64,000 bases of DNA from Reinekea sp. G2M2-21 (GCF_015687175.1 NZ_JADPQG010000003.1:186001-250000), one strand, 5' to 3'. Positions 41,996 through 51,321 are shown, counted from the stretch's first letter. Notes: generated by a model not told the origin, from the sequence alone. Numbers and translations: made by a program.

Positions 41996-43432
41996 TTAAA
42001 TATCCTTTGCTTTCTGAGTGGGCAGCGAAACCGTTACGGTTAGGCCACCCAACTCGCTGTGCTTGGCAACAACCGTGCCGTCGTGCGCGGTCACAATACT
42101 TTTCACGATGGCCAATCCCAAGCCACTTCCGCCACTGTCGCGTGAACGGGATTCATCCACGCGATACAACCGATCAAACAGTTTAGACAGATCCTGCTCA
42201 CCAACGCCCGGCGCTGAATCGCTCCAACCGATGTCGACCCATCCCGCTCGTTCGGTAACGGTGACTTTCAGGTGGCCATGGCGTGCGTCGGAACCATCGG
42301 TATAACGCAAGGTATTCTGCCCCAGATTGGTCAACAACTGGTTCAGACGGTTATCGTCACCGCGCACCCAGATGGGTTTGGGCGGCGTTTGCCAATGGAC
42401 ATCAATGTGGCATTGTTCGCAGGATTTACGGAACTGCTCAACCGCGCTGTCGACCAATGCGCCCAAATCAATTGGCGCAAATCGATAAGACAACGTGCCA
42501 GCATCCGATTGGGACAACTGATGCAGGTCGTTGACCAACCGCGTCAGCCGCACCACCTGATTGTGCATCGACTCAAGCCACGCTGCATCGACTTTGCGAA
42601 CGCCATCTTGTGCGGCTTCGATGTCGGCCTGAAAAATCGCCACCGGCGTGCGCAGTTCATGGGCAATGTCACTTACCCACTGCTGACGATCCTCATGGTT
42701 TTTCCGCAACGTCTGAGACAGTCGGTTTACGTCGGCAGCCAACTGGCCGAGTTCGTCGTTACCCGCTACGCTCACCGAGACATCCAGGTCCCCGTTGGTC
42801 ATGGTCCGAACCGCGCGGGTAATTTTACGAACCGGCCTGACCAGCCAACCGGAAAACGGTATGGCCAACGCACCGGCAATCAACAACCCCAGCGCGCCGA
42901 TGTAAATCAGATCCCGTTGCCGTTTTTCCGCAAACACCTGATCAAACTCAGCATCCAGGCGCGTGCGGGTTTCAAACCCAAGTTCCGCCACTACAACGTC
43001 ATCGGCGGATACAATTGGCAACCAAACCATCTGATCCGGCGCCTTTTTTCGACCCAGTAATACCTGCCCAGTCCGAGTATCGCGGATAATCAAGCGTTCA
43101 AGGAAATTACGGTTATTCATCGGCATGTCGCCCGGCCTTGGACCGGGTTGACCGCGATCCATCGATCGTAAGTCGCGCGCCGAAAAAGAGCTCTGCACGA
43201 CATTGATCCAGCCCGGATTATCCCAACGCAACCAACGCCAATTGCCTTGACGTTCGTACTCATCGGCGATATTCAACAGCAGCGGCTGCATCCGACGCGA
43301 TTCCTGGCTGGCCACATAGTCACTGAAGCTGCGTTTAAACGTTGCAGCATTCAACGCCAACAAGACACTGACCATCAAGGCATTGGCCAATACGATCACA
43401 ATAAACAGTTTCGTCCGAATCGACACGAACAT
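41996..43432 (-). CDS. Sensor histidine kinase, BaeS-like
   Basis: 478 residues from ATG 43432. Transmembrane helix 1 (IRTKLFIVIVLANALMVSVL), periplasmic domain of about 130 residues, helix 2 (IYIGALGLLIAGALAIPFSG), HAMP (RPVRKITRAVRTMTNGDLDV), HisKA with SDIAHELRTPVAIFQ, and HATPase with NLGQNTLRYT, DSAPGVGEQDL, GGSGLGLAIVKSIV. Senses an envelope signal and phosphorylates the partner regulator. Upstream of it lies a MITE-like element, which may carry or alter its promoter. Confidence 0.92.
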   Translation of the reverse strand: MFVSIRTKLFIVIVLANALMVSVLLALNAATFKRSFSDYVASQESRRMQPLLLNIADEYERQGNWRWLRWDNPGWINVVQSSFSARDLRSMDRGQPGPRPGDMPMNNRNFLERLIIRDTRTGQVLLGRKKAPDQMVWLPIVSADDVVVAELGFETRTRLDAEFDQVFAEKRQRDLIYIGALGLLIAGALAIPFSGWLVRPVRKITRAVRTMTNGDLDVSVSVAGNDELGQLAADVNRLSQTLRKNHEDRQQWVSDIAHELRTPVAIFQADIEAAQDGVRKVDAAWLESMHNQVVRLTRLVNDLHQLSQSDAGTLSYRFAPIDLGALVDSAVEQFRKSCEQCHIDVHWQTPPKPIWVRGDDNRLNQLLTNLGQNTLRYTDGSDARHGHLKVTVTERAGWVDIGWSDSAPGVGEQDLSKLFDRLYRVDESRSRDSGGSGLGLAIVKSIVTAHDGTVVAKHSELGGLTVTVSLPTQKAKDI

Positions 43433-43515
43433 AGGCAATATTTCACTCTTTCATCAATATAACACTGTCAGCTCAACGATAATCGAGCTGAGCCTGCTCC
43501 ATAACAAACACAGAC

Positions 43516-43781
43516 TAGTTTCCTGAGTAGGAAGTTCGCATGAATTCAGCGTGCCATTCAAGCTTTATAGCTAGGCGTGTGTCGCAGTCAATGGTTATTC
43601 CATTAACAAGAGACAGAACAACGCTAGAGAGCTTGAATGTCGCGCCCGAAGGGAGCGAATGGCAAACACTATTACGGCGTTGCTCTTCTTGAAAAGATCT
43701 CGATATTCTCTACAAAGAGCGCCTTGTACTGGCGCTTCCCATTCGCTCTGAAACTAGTCGAACTTCCGACTCAGGACACTA
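43516..43781. mobile_element. 266-bp MITE-like element with 23-bp terminal inverted repeats (copy 2)
   Basis: Left end (43516-43538, TAGTTTCCTGAGTAGGAAG...) and the complement of the right end (43759-43781, TAGTGTCCTGAGTCGGAAG...) agree in 21 of 23 bases. Both ends carry TA, as expected for insertions by IS630/Tc1-type transposases. Inside, CATTCAAGCT (43555-43564) and AGCTTGAATG (43630-43639) form another inverted repeat, and AATGG-TTATT-CCATT a hairpin. No transposase gene. The right 108 bases recur at 20321-20428. Confidence 0.75.
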
Positions 43782-43894
43782 ACATGCAAATGTGCAAAGA
43801 AAATGCAGTCTGCAACGCGGTTATCATTGCTGGTTTAATGAACCAGAATCGGTCATTGTGCGTATAGCTTGCAAATGTTCAGCGGGTCTTTCCC

Positions 43895-44827
43895 ATGTTC
43901 GACAAGTTAAAAGATTACAGCATTGTTTATTCCTTTGACCAAACCGGGTTTAAGCGCCACGCACGGCATTTTTCTGCGTTGAACCCGACAGCGGTGGCCG
44001 GCAAGCACTTCCTGGTGACGGGCGGAACACGGGGTATCGGCGAAGCGGTAACCCGCGGCTTACTGGATATGGGTGCACGTGTCACGGTAACCGCCCGCAC
44101 CGACAAAGATTTCAACACTGCTTTCGCTGACGTAGAAGGCGTACATTTTGTGGCATTAGACCTCGCCGACTTTGCCCAGGTGTTAACGGCCAGTTTTGGC
44201 TATTTCGATGGTGTGGTATTAAACGCAGGTGGCATGCCGGACCAGCTCACCATCATAGACGGCCAGTACGATACCATTTTTGCCTCACAGGTGGTGGGCC
44301 ACTACTTCTTAATGCGCCGACTTATCGATGAACGCCGTATCAAGCCAAGAAGCCCCATTCATTGGGTATCGAGCGGCGGAATGTATCTGCAAAAACTGGA
44401 TTTATCGGATCTGAGCTGGCAACAAAAGCAGTACGACAAAGTTAAAAGCTACGCCAATGCAAAACGGGCTCAGGTGATTTTAAATCAATTACTGGCGCAA
44501 CGTATCAAAGGCTACGTATTTTCCTGCTCACATCCCGGTTGGGTCGGGACGGCCGCCTTAGCCGAAGCGCTACCAGGCTTTACGAACAAACTGGGGGCTC
44601 GACTGCGCACCCCGGAACAGGGCGCGGACACGATTCTCTGGTGTTTGGAACAAGGCATTAAGTTAAAAAGCGGAAATTTCTGGTTCGACCGAAAGTCCCG
44701 CAAGACCCATCCCTTTTTCTGGACACGGGAACGTGAAGCAGACAGGCTGGCCTTATGGAATTTACTGGAAACAGCTTGGCACAATCATCAATCCATCGAG
44801 CCCAGAGCGGAAACGTCTGTAAACTGA
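43895..44827 (+). CDS. Short-chain dehydrogenase/reductase, DHRS12-like
   Basis: 310 residues. Classical SDR: TGGTRGIG cofactor loop (about 43-50), LDLADFAQV, LNAGG, WVSSGGMY with the catalytic Ser, and YANAKRAQ with the YxxxK pair. The N-terminal extension (YSIVYSFDQTGFKRHARHF) and C-terminal tail (RKTHPFFWTRER) are typical of the DHRS12 subfamily. Substrate unknown, perhaps a lipid or retinoid-like alcohol. Its 3' end overlaps that of the CheW gene by 40 bases, tail to tail. Confidence 0.9.
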   Translation: MFDKLKDYSIVYSFDQTGFKRHARHFSALNPTAVAGKHFLVTGGTRGIGEAVTRGLLDMGARVTVTARTDKDFNTAFADVEGVHFVALDLADFAQVLTASFGYFDGVVLNAGGMPDQLTIIDGQYDTIFASQVVGHYFLMRRLIDERRIKPRSPIHWVSSGGMYLQKLDLSDLSWQQKQYDKVKSYANAKRAQVILNQLLAQRIKGYVFSCSHPGWVGTAALAEALPGFTNKLGARLRTPEQGADTILWCLEQGIKLKSGNFWFDRKSRKTHPFFWTREREADRLALWNLLETAWHNHQSIEPRAETSVN

Positions 44828-45231
44828 GCCATCAGTTGCTCTAACGCCGTGGGATTGATCAACTGATACAGCCGATCCTCCCGGGTAATAGTGCCCTGAA
44901 TATAACCGCCGGCCATGTTGGTATCCATCTGGTCGGCGTTAAAATACTGCACTCCCTCGACCTTATCGACCGCCAAGCCGACCCGGCTTTCCGGGAAGTC
45001 CAACACCACCATGAAGCTCGGATTTTCTACATAACCCAGACCATTCATTTGCAAAACGTCCATGACCGCCAGAGTTTCACCACGTAGGCTAATCAGCCCC
45101 ATCACGCCGGTGGCCTGACTGGGGACCGGGTTTAACGGCTGCCAGGGGACAACTTCCTTGATCAAGGTTGCCGGAAACGCCAAGGGTTCTTCATTCAGCT
45201 GCACCACAACCCACATTTCATTTGTCGACAT
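44788..45231 (-). CDS. CheW-like coupling protein
   Basis: 147 residues, single CheW domain (VVVQLNEEPLAFPATLIKEV, VMGLISLRGETLAVMDVLQM, VGLAVDKVEGVQYF). Couples receptors and a CheA kinase. Divergent from a GAF-ATPase gene, with which it may act; no CheA or receptor gene in the window. Confidence 0.9.
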   Translation of the reverse strand: MSTNEMWVVVQLNEEPLAFPATLIKEVVPWQPLNPVPSQATGVMGLISLRGETLAVMDVLQMNGLGYVENPSFMVVLDFPESRVGLAVDKVEGVQYFNADQMDTNMAGGYIQGTITREDRLYQLINPTALEQLMAQFTDVSALGSMD

Positions 45232-45363
45232 TGTCTACCCTCTTCCTCACTACGGCTTAAACAGGTTAGTTAGCTTCTGCGACCTTCGCAAACTCATACT
45301 TTCACAATTCCCTGCTAGACTTATTCTTTCACCCCTATCATCGGCCGGCAGGCAAAAAGGTTT

Positions 45364-46614
45364 ATGTCTTATTTGCAATTACTGGATGACGCGTTTGAAG
45401 AACTGGCAGCGGCAAAAAACCTGGATGATCTCATTCGCCGGGCTGTATTGATCTCATTGAACCTTTTTAAGTTCGATCGCGCTGGTATTTTGCTGTTCAA
45501 ACCGGGAACCCAGGAAATACTGGGCACCTGGGGCACGGACGTTCATGGCAATTTGCGCGATGAACATGACCTGCGTCTGCCCTTAAATGACCGACATATA
45601 CTGCACAAGCGCGAAGGCCGTGTACGGCTTGTCGAAAACATCGATCTGCTCGATGAAGGCCGTTCGGTCGGCAATGGCTGGCTGATTCAGGCTGCTATTT
45701 TTTCCGGTGAAGAGCTCTTTGGCTGGATATTTATTGACAATCTGGTTAACCAACAACCTCTCACTACCGAACAATTTGAAGCGGTCAAGGTATTCTCCAA
45801 CGTACTGGGCCAATTGATTGTACGCAGCAAAATGGAAGATACTCTGTTGGCGGCGCTGGATTCGCTGGCATCCAACGAAGATCTGACCATGAATGCTCTG
45901 GACAAGGTACATCGGCTGGAAGCGCAGATTGAAGGCAACCGGAAACTGGTTGTCCTGGCCGAACGGCTTTCAGGTCTGGTCCCCATGAGCACCCGTGCTG
46001 TGGGTAATTTGCTGAACTTTATTAATCTGCTGACACCTGAACAATTTGGCCAGTCCGATCAGGCATTACTGGAGTCTGCAAAAAAATCCGCTGACCGACT
46101 ATCTAGGATTTTCCGGCACTTTGATCAAAAAGTGCATGATGCGACGGACAACGATGTCCAGACTTTGCCGGCCGCAGTGGTTCAGGAGTATTGGTTTAAT
46201 CAATTCAATTCCCTGTTCCGCAACACACCGCATCATCTCGAAGTGCGCACAGACGACCCGACCGAAGAGGTTTCTCTGCCGCTGATACTGCTGACACAGT
46301 TGGTGAAAGAATTAATCGCCAATTCGCTGAACCACGGCCTCGAACACTGTCAATCTGGCCGTACGATCGTGTCATTAGCCCGCAAAGGTCCATGGTTAAC
46401 GGTGCAAGTAGAAGATACCGGCCCGGGGCTGGATGAGGATCAGTTCGAAGACGTACTGAAATTATTCGTCACGTCAAAACCAAACGAGTTGCTGGGTTCT
46501 GGTCTAAATGTCATTCAACATTACGTGGAACGCTGGTTGAACGGGCAGCTGGACCTGGGTCCGTCCGAATTTGGCGGACTTCGCTGCACGCTGAATATAC
46601 CGATTCAGCAATGA
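45364..46614 (+). CDS. GAF domain and histidine-kinase-type ATPase protein lacking an obvious phospho-acceptor His
   Basis: 416 residues. GAF domain about 15-165 (LDDLIRRAVLISLNLFKFDR, LFGWIFIDNLVNQQPLTTEQ). The dimerisation helix region (LAERLSGLVPMSTRAVGNLL) lies where HisKA has an H-E/D pair but shows none. HATPase_c about 285-414: N box ELIANSLNHGLE, G1 EDTGPGLDEDQ, G2 LLGSGLNVIQHYV. No membrane segment. It may be a cytosolic sensor that binds ATP but does not autophosphorylate in the usual way, or the His is elsewhere. Confidence 0.82.
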   Translation: MSYLQLLDDAFEELAAAKNLDDLIRRAVLISLNLFKFDRAGILLFKPGTQEILGTWGTDVHGNLRDEHDLRLPLNDRHILHKREGRVRLVENIDLLDEGRSVGNGWLIQAAIFSGEELFGWIFIDNLVNQQPLTTEQFEAVKVFSNVLGQLIVRSKMEDTLLAALDSLASNEDLTMNALDKVHRLEAQIEGNRKLVVLAERLSGLVPMSTRAVGNLLNFINLLTPEQFGQSDQALLESAKKSADRLSRIFRHFDQKVHDATDNDVQTLPAAVVQEYWFNQFNSLFRNTPHHLEVRTDDPTEEVSLPLILLTQLVKELIANSLNHGLEHCQSGRTIVSLARKGPWLTVQVEDTGPGLDEDQFEDVLKLFVTSKPNELLGSGLNVIQHYVERWLNGQLDLGPSEFGGLRCTLNIPIQQ

Positions 46615-46764
46615 CTAACTGAAAGGACAGCCTGGGGCAGTCGTATCAAATTTCTGACAGCTGTTGCGTCTGCCAGACAAATTGACGAGTTCGCTTGCCT
46701 TTGCCTTTACGCGCTCTGCGTTTACCCTTACCGGCAAATAACAAAAACACCGTGAGAGAAAACT

Positions 46765-48708
46765 ATGACGGATGTGCTTTTTCAGCCCACTCCCACTGCG
46801 CTAGCGCAATGCCAACTGACCGCTTTTGCGACAGAATTCGGCCAACGTATCGGGCAAGACTTCCCGAACTACGCGAGTTTGCATCAGGCGAGCATCGACC
46901 ACCTAGACACCTTCTGGCACACGCTATGGGACACCTCTGGCGTTATCGGTGAGCCGGGAGACATCGTTCTTGGTCAACGCACTATGCCCGGTGCTCAATG
47001 GTTCCCAAAGGCCACACTGAACTTCGCCGAAAATCTGCTGGCCATAGGTCAAGCGGAGCATATTGCCTTAATTAATGTCAGTGAATCCCGACCGGACAGC
47101 ACGCTCAGCTACGCACAATTGCGCCAGCAAGTCATGCAACTGGCCGCGTATCTGAAGCAGGAATGCGGCATCCGCGCGGGCGATCGAGTCTGTGCTTACC
47201 TGGGCAACACCCCGGAAGCAATCATCGGGATGCTGGCAACGACTTATCTCGGTGCGACTTGGTCATCGGCTTCGCCAGACTTTGGATTTGAAGGCGCATA
47301 CGACCGCTTTGGCCAGATTGAACCAACGGTTTTAATCGCAGGCAACGGCTACCGATACGGCGGCAAAGACTTTGACAGACGAGATGTCGTGAACGCTTTG
47401 CGAGAAAAGATCAGCTCTGTGCGCCACCTCATTTCGGTCTCGATCCTCACCAATCTTGATGATTTGCCTGATGCGGTAAACCTGGCGGATATCGTCATTC
47501 AGGATCGCCCGGCACCTGAGTGTGTCCGTTTTCCGTTTAATCACCCGCTTTATATTCTGTTTTCCTCAGGTACCACCGGCAAACCAAAATGCATTATGCA
47601 CGGCGCCGGAGGAACACTACTGCAGCACATGAAAGAGCTGCGTTTACACGGTGATATATCCGAGCAATCGGTTTTTTTCTATTTTACGACAACCGGTTGG
47701 ATGATGTGGAACTGGCTGGCCTCGGGTCTGGTTACCGGCGCCACTCTGGTCCTCTACGACGGCAACCCCATGTACCCAGCAACGGATTCACTCTGGGCAC
47801 TCGCCGAGAAGTACCGTTTCACGCACTTTGGCACTAGCGCAAAATACCTTTCAGCCTGCCGTAAAATGGGGGTGAACCCGGCACAAGACGATCTCAGCGC
47901 GTTGCGCGTTGTCTTTTCCACTGGCTCACCACTCGCGCCTGAAGACTTTGCATGGGCCTACCAAAACATCAAAAAGGACATGATGCTGCATTCCATTTCC
48001 GGCGGCACCGACATTGTCAGTTGTTTCGTGGGAGGCAACCCCTGGTCACCGGTCGTAACCGGAAAAATTCAGGCGGCTAATCTGGGTATGGCTGTAGAGT
48101 CCTGGGATGACGATGGACACAGAGTTATTGACCAGCGGGGCGAGCTTGTTTGCACCCAGCCCGCGCCTTGCATGCCTATCGGATTCTGGCAGGATCCGGA
48201 TCAAGCCCGCTATAAAGCCGCCTATTTCGAGCGTTTTCCCGGTGTTTGGGCGCATGGTGACTTTTGTGCCATCGATGCACAGGGCCAAGTTGTCATACTG
48301 GGGCGCAGCGACACTACTCTGAATCCCGGTGGGGTACGCATTGGCACCGCAGAAATTTACCGGCAGGTGGAGCTGATTGACGCCGTGACTGACTCTCTCG
48401 TCGTCGGTCGACCGGTAGACGATGATATGGAAGTCATCCTGTTCGTGGTATTGCAAGAAGGGGTCATTCTCGGCGAGGACTTGAAGGCTCAGCTGCGTAA
48501 ACAGATCCGTACGAATACCACGCCCCGCCATGTACCGGCACATATCATGGCAGTATCAGCCATTCCCTATACCCGTTCCGGGAAAAAAGTGGAACTGGCG
48601 GTCACAGAAATACTGCGCGGCGAGAGCCCCAAAAATGTGACGGCGCTGGCCAATGCCGATGTTCTCGCAGAATATCAGCACATCGCTGAGTCTTTAAACC
48701 GGACCTGA
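46765..48708 (+). CDS. Acetoacetyl-CoA synthetase
   Basis: 647 residues, the family length. AMP-forming ligase: P-loop YILFSSGTTGKPKCIMHG (SSGTTGKPK 267-275), TTGWMMWNW, ISGGTDIVSCF, RSDTTLNPGGVRIGTAEIYR, and the C-terminal YTRSGKKVELAV with the acetylatable Lys. ISGGTDI and the N-terminal acyl-synthetase extension separate it from acetyl-CoA synthetase. Makes acetoacetyl-CoA from acetoacetate, linking ketone-body or leucine breakdown to thiolase or PHB synthesis; agrees with the HBD/IcmF/LiuR module 11 kb away. ATG preceded by GAGAGAAAACT. Confidence 0.93.
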   Translation: MTDVLFQPTPTALAQCQLTAFATEFGQRIGQDFPNYASLHQASIDHLDTFWHTLWDTSGVIGEPGDIVLGQRTMPGAQWFPKATLNFAENLLAIGQAEHIALINVSESRPDSTLSYAQLRQQVMQLAAYLKQECGIRAGDRVCAYLGNTPEAIIGMLATTYLGATWSSASPDFGFEGAYDRFGQIEPTVLIAGNGYRYGGKDFDRRDVVNALREKISSVRHLISVSILTNLDDLPDAVNLADIVIQDRPAPECVRFPFNHPLYILFSSGTTGKPKCIMHGAGGTLLQHMKELRLHGDISEQSVFFYFTTTGWMMWNWLASGLVTGATLVLYDGNPMYPATDSLWALAEKYRFTHFGTSAKYLSACRKMGVNPAQDDLSALRVVFSTGSPLAPEDFAWAYQNIKKDMMLHSISGGTDIVSCFVGGNPWSPVVTGKIQAANLGMAVESWDDDGHRVIDQRGELVCTQPAPCMPIGFWQDPDQARYKAAYFERFPGVWAHGDFCAIDAQGQVVILGRSDTTLNPGGVRIGTAEIYRQVELIDAVTDSLVVGRPVDDDMEVILFVVLQEGVILGEDLKAQLRKQIRTNTTPRHVPAHIMAVSAIPYTRSGKKVELAVTEILRGESPKNVTALANADVLAEYQHIAESLNRT

Positions 48709-48722
48709 CCTACCAAAAAATT

Positions 48723-48742
48723 CTGCCCGTTACAGCGGGCAG
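48723..48742 (+). terminator. Probable terminator after acetoacetyl-CoA synthetase
   Basis: CTGCCCG-TTACAG-CGGGCAG stem of 7 bp, followed by CGTTTTGT. Confidence 0.7.
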
Positions 48743-48952
48743 CGTTTTGTGAGACCGAGTTTCAGCTTCAATTCAGTTTCATTCGGTATTCTTTGCTCAG
48801 GTTGCTACCGAAAATACTTATCAAAAAGACAGTCTTGGTGAGTATGATGCCACTGTTCGTATCGTAAATGGCTACTTTGCGGATACTGCTTTGGTCACGG
48901 TCAAAGACCCCCTATATTCACCGCCAACAAGAAATCAGCAAGGAGTCACCCA

Positions 48953-49234
48953 ATGCCACAGTCAATTAATCAGGTTTTCAAATACGTCAGCGAGCATCCG
49001 GGTTACCGGGCATCTTTGGGTGTTATTGCCAGCCCACGTGCCGCGAAAACCATTTTGGCCTGGGGTGCTGTCAATGAAGCGACAGAAGAGACCTGGGTAC
49101 CCGAGTTAACCGATATTAAACACAGCTGGCCAGATGCGAAATGGACACCGATGAACCAGAAACAGGCATCGCTTTTTGACGAAGCGTATCAACGCGAACA
49201 GAAACCAAGACAAGACTGGCTACTTTCAATTTAG
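48953..49234 (+). CDS. Small soluble protein of unknown function
   Basis: 93 residues (MPQSINQVFKYVSEHPGYRA ... RQDWLLSI). Preceded by an AAGGAG Shine-Dalgarno (CAAGGAGTCACCC). Hydrophilic, without membrane segment or Cys. No family recognised. The 240 bases upstream hold a spacer with no other gene, presumably its promoter. Confidence 0.65.
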   Translation: MPQSINQVFKYVSEHPGYRASLGVIASPRAAKTILAWGAVNEATEETWVPELTDIKHSWPDAKWTPMNQKQASLFDEAYQREQKPRQDWLLSI

Positions 49235-49252
49235 CATTTGATTCCTAAATGT

Positions 49253-49285
49253 TGTCCTCGGGCCAGCGGAGGACCCACAGCTGGC
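49253..49285 (+). ncRNA. Possible H-type pseudoknot in the 3' region
   Basis: GTCCTC (49253-49258) pairs with GAGGAC (49269-49274), while GCCAGC (49262-49267) pairs with GCTGGC (49280-49285): interleaved 6-bp stems with short loops. A further CCTCA-CT-TGAGG hairpin follows at about 49293-49304. Structured 3' UTR or small RNA is possible; chance cannot be excluded. Confidence 0.35.
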
Positions 49286-49326
49286 ATTAGACCCTCACTT
49301 GAGGTTCTAGTACTCCTCGACCTTTT

Positions 49327-49350
49327 GGGGCTCTTTGAGCCCCCTTTTTT
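49327..49350 (+). terminator. Rho-independent terminator
   Basis: GGGGCTC-TTT-GAGCCCC followed by TTTTTTTT, ending at the 3' end of the convergent lipoprotein gene. Confidence 0.92.
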
Positions 49351-50078
49351 TACGGCAAAACCACGATTGAAACGTGACTGCGTAAACGGCCGCTGAACTG
49401 CCCGGTTTTAAATTCTGCACTGACCGAACCAGTAACGTCTTTATCCAGCGTAAACGCCACTTCACAACCCTGGCTGGGATAATCCAGTAGTTGAGGGCCA
49501 TTGCTGAAAATCGTTGAAAAGCGTATATAAGCCAAACCGTCTTGCAAACCTTGGGAAGTGCTGCCCTGCCGAGTCTCGGTGTCACCGCTTGCGGTACAGC
49601 TAACCGTCCAGTTTAAGCTTTTATAATCTTCCGCGACCGACGCCGGAAAACGCAACTCAACGCCGTCTTCGTCGTAATTGAACGTTTGCCCTTCTGAGGG
49701 TGAGGAAAAACTACCGGTTGCAGTCAGCTGAATTGAAGAACCCAGCGCTGACAAAAATTCGGTGCGGTTAAAATCGATCACTAACGTACCATCTGCCGCC
49801 GAAAATTGCGCTTCGTGACCGTGCCCACTGCGACGCAACGTTTTCGTCTGACCCGCTAAGGTCGCCGTGAGTTCATCCCCGCCGGAAGCTAGTAAATAGG
49901 TCGGTTCTTCATCGTCACCAAAAATCAGTTCAGCGCGCACGGTATAAATATCGCCCGAGTTCGACACAAAAAATTCCGCCTCAATACCACTGGTTTTGAC
50001 ATCGTCCGAATCCGATGTCGGTACTTCATTGCACCCGACCAACGCGGCCGCGGCGACTAACGGTAATAGTCTGTTCAT
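49350..50078 (-). CDS. Lipoprotein of unknown function
   Basis: 242 residues. Lipobox LVGC (Cys16; MNRLLPLVAAAALVGC). The mature part is beta-rich and acidic, with one Cys pair (VSCTAS, QGCEVAF). No named family recognised. Predicted envelope-anchored. Single gene, convergent with the 93-residue protein gene. Confidence 0.75.
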   Translation of the reverse strand: MNRLLPLVAAAALVGCNEVPTSDSDDVKTSGIEAEFFVSNSGDIYTVRAELIFGDDEEPTYLLASGGDELTATLAGQTKTLRRSGHGHEAQFSAADGTLVIDFNRTEFLSALGSSIQLTATGSFSSPSEGQTFNYDEDGVELRFPASVAEDYKSLNWTVSCTASGDTETRQGSTSQGLQDGLAYIRFSTIFSNGPQLLDYPSQGCEVAFTLDKDVTGSVSAEFKTGQFSGRLRSHVSIVVLP

Positions 50079-50170
50079 GTTTTAGTCCTTAATAACGCTG
50101 GCGTGAGCACCGTCCCCGGTGCGGTCGACGATCACCTTAACCAAAATCATAAGACGTTGCACTGAGCCGA

Positions 50171-50783
50171 ATGGCACTTTTCTGAAGGGAATTTAGCGTG
50201 TATTCGAGATATTTTGTTTAATTTCTATAGCACGGTTTCAGGAGATCTTTTACGTCGTCACGGGACTAACCGGCTGGTCAAACCAGGCATGGCTCTTAAC
50301 AATTCCAGCCGCCACAAACGACTATTCTCTGTCGTCAACTTCATCTTCGACAGATCGTTTACGACAGCCATTTATGGCCGGCTTACTTGTTCAAGCTTCC
50401 CTGCTTGAACAACCGTGGTGAACGAAATTATCTCGCTCGGGCGTTTGGAAAGCGATGAAACAGTATGCGTCAGCTTCTCGATAACTAATGCAAACCAGCA
50501 AATTCTATTTAGCTTGATCAGGTGTAAATAACCCAACCGTCGCATTTGCTTTGGCTGGCATGACGGACACGTCGCAACGGATTCAAGGCATGGATGCCCT
50601 TGTAAGCGCCGCGCGTGCAGGGATGCACGCTCAAGCGACCGTTCGAAGTACGTGTCAGGCAGGGCAGAAAACCAAAGCGAGCGACAAAGGGGGTGCAAGG
50701 GGATCTCCCCTTGGAAAGAAAAAACCGCGAAGAAAAACGTAGAAGAAGAACCGAACCATAGTCGTCGGACCAGATTGGTTCTT
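50171..50783 (+). repeat. Dispersed 0.6-kb repeat, copy 2
   Basis: Plus-strand counterpart of 23837-24524. Shares AATGGCACTT, CACGGTTTCA, CACAAACGACT, the core TTTGGCTGGCATGACGGACA (about 50549 onward) through GGAAAGAAAAAA (to about 50732), and the end block AAGAACCGAACCATAGTC...GGTTCTT (50746-50783). Lacks the palindrome seen in copy 1. Short frames in it (50214-50408, 50551-50742) have weak similarity to those of copy 1 but no Shine-Dalgarno or known domain; I do not call genes. Confidence 0.75.
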
Positions 50784-50869
50784 TGCAACAAGACACAGAT
50801 GTCTGAACCCTCTCACGGCATCTTCTTTTCAGTTTCGGTATACTGGCTGGCTCAGATTAAGGAGCCTTC

Positions 50870-51286
50870 ATGCTGCAACTGTCAAACGCCGTTTTTATTC
50901 CCGACGAGGAGTTGGAGATTTCCGCGATCCGTGCGCAGGGTGCGGGTGGTCAAAACGTTAACAAGGTCTCCAGCGCTATTCACCTGCGCTTTGATGTTCG
51001 CGCATCATCGTTGCCGGAGTTCTATAAGGAGCGGTTACTGGCGTTGAGCGACAGCCGAATCAGTAAAGATGGGGTGATCGTTATTAAGGCGCAGACCTTC
51101 AGAACACAAGAAAAGAATCGAACAGATGCATTTGAGCGTCTCAAGGCGTTGATCCTGGATGCGACCAAAACCCAGAAAGCCCGCCGAGATACCAAACCAA
51201 CGCGAAGCTCACAACGCAAGCGAGTGGATAAGAAAACCAAACACGGTAAAACCAAAGCATTGCGCGGCAAAGTCAAAGACTTTTAA
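50870..51286 (+). CDS. arfB: Alternative ribosome-rescue factor B (ArfB/YaeJ)
   Basis: 138 residues, family length. Release-factor-like domain with GGQ at residues 26-28 ([12 protein letters not shown]) and [20 protein letters not shown]. The basic C-terminal tail ([20 protein letters not shown]) enters the mRNA channel of stalled ribosomes. Hydrolyses peptidyl-tRNA on non-stop ribosomes. AAGGAG lies 5 bases before ATG. Confidence 0.95.
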   Translation: MLQLSNAVFIPDEELEISAIRAQGAGGQNVNKVSSAIHLRFDVRASSLPEFYKERLLALSDSRISKDGVIVIKAQTFRTQEKNRTDAFERLKALILDATKTQKARRDTKPTRSSQRKRVDKKTKHGKTKALRGKVKDF

Positions 51287-51321
51287 AGCAAGTCATGCTT
51301 CGGCTTTCAAACCAAAACCGA

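Noticed and set aside
42272-43060. A 262-codon plus-strand frame within the BaeS-like kinase
   Set aside because: Antisense of conserved kinase domains; no recognisable protein.
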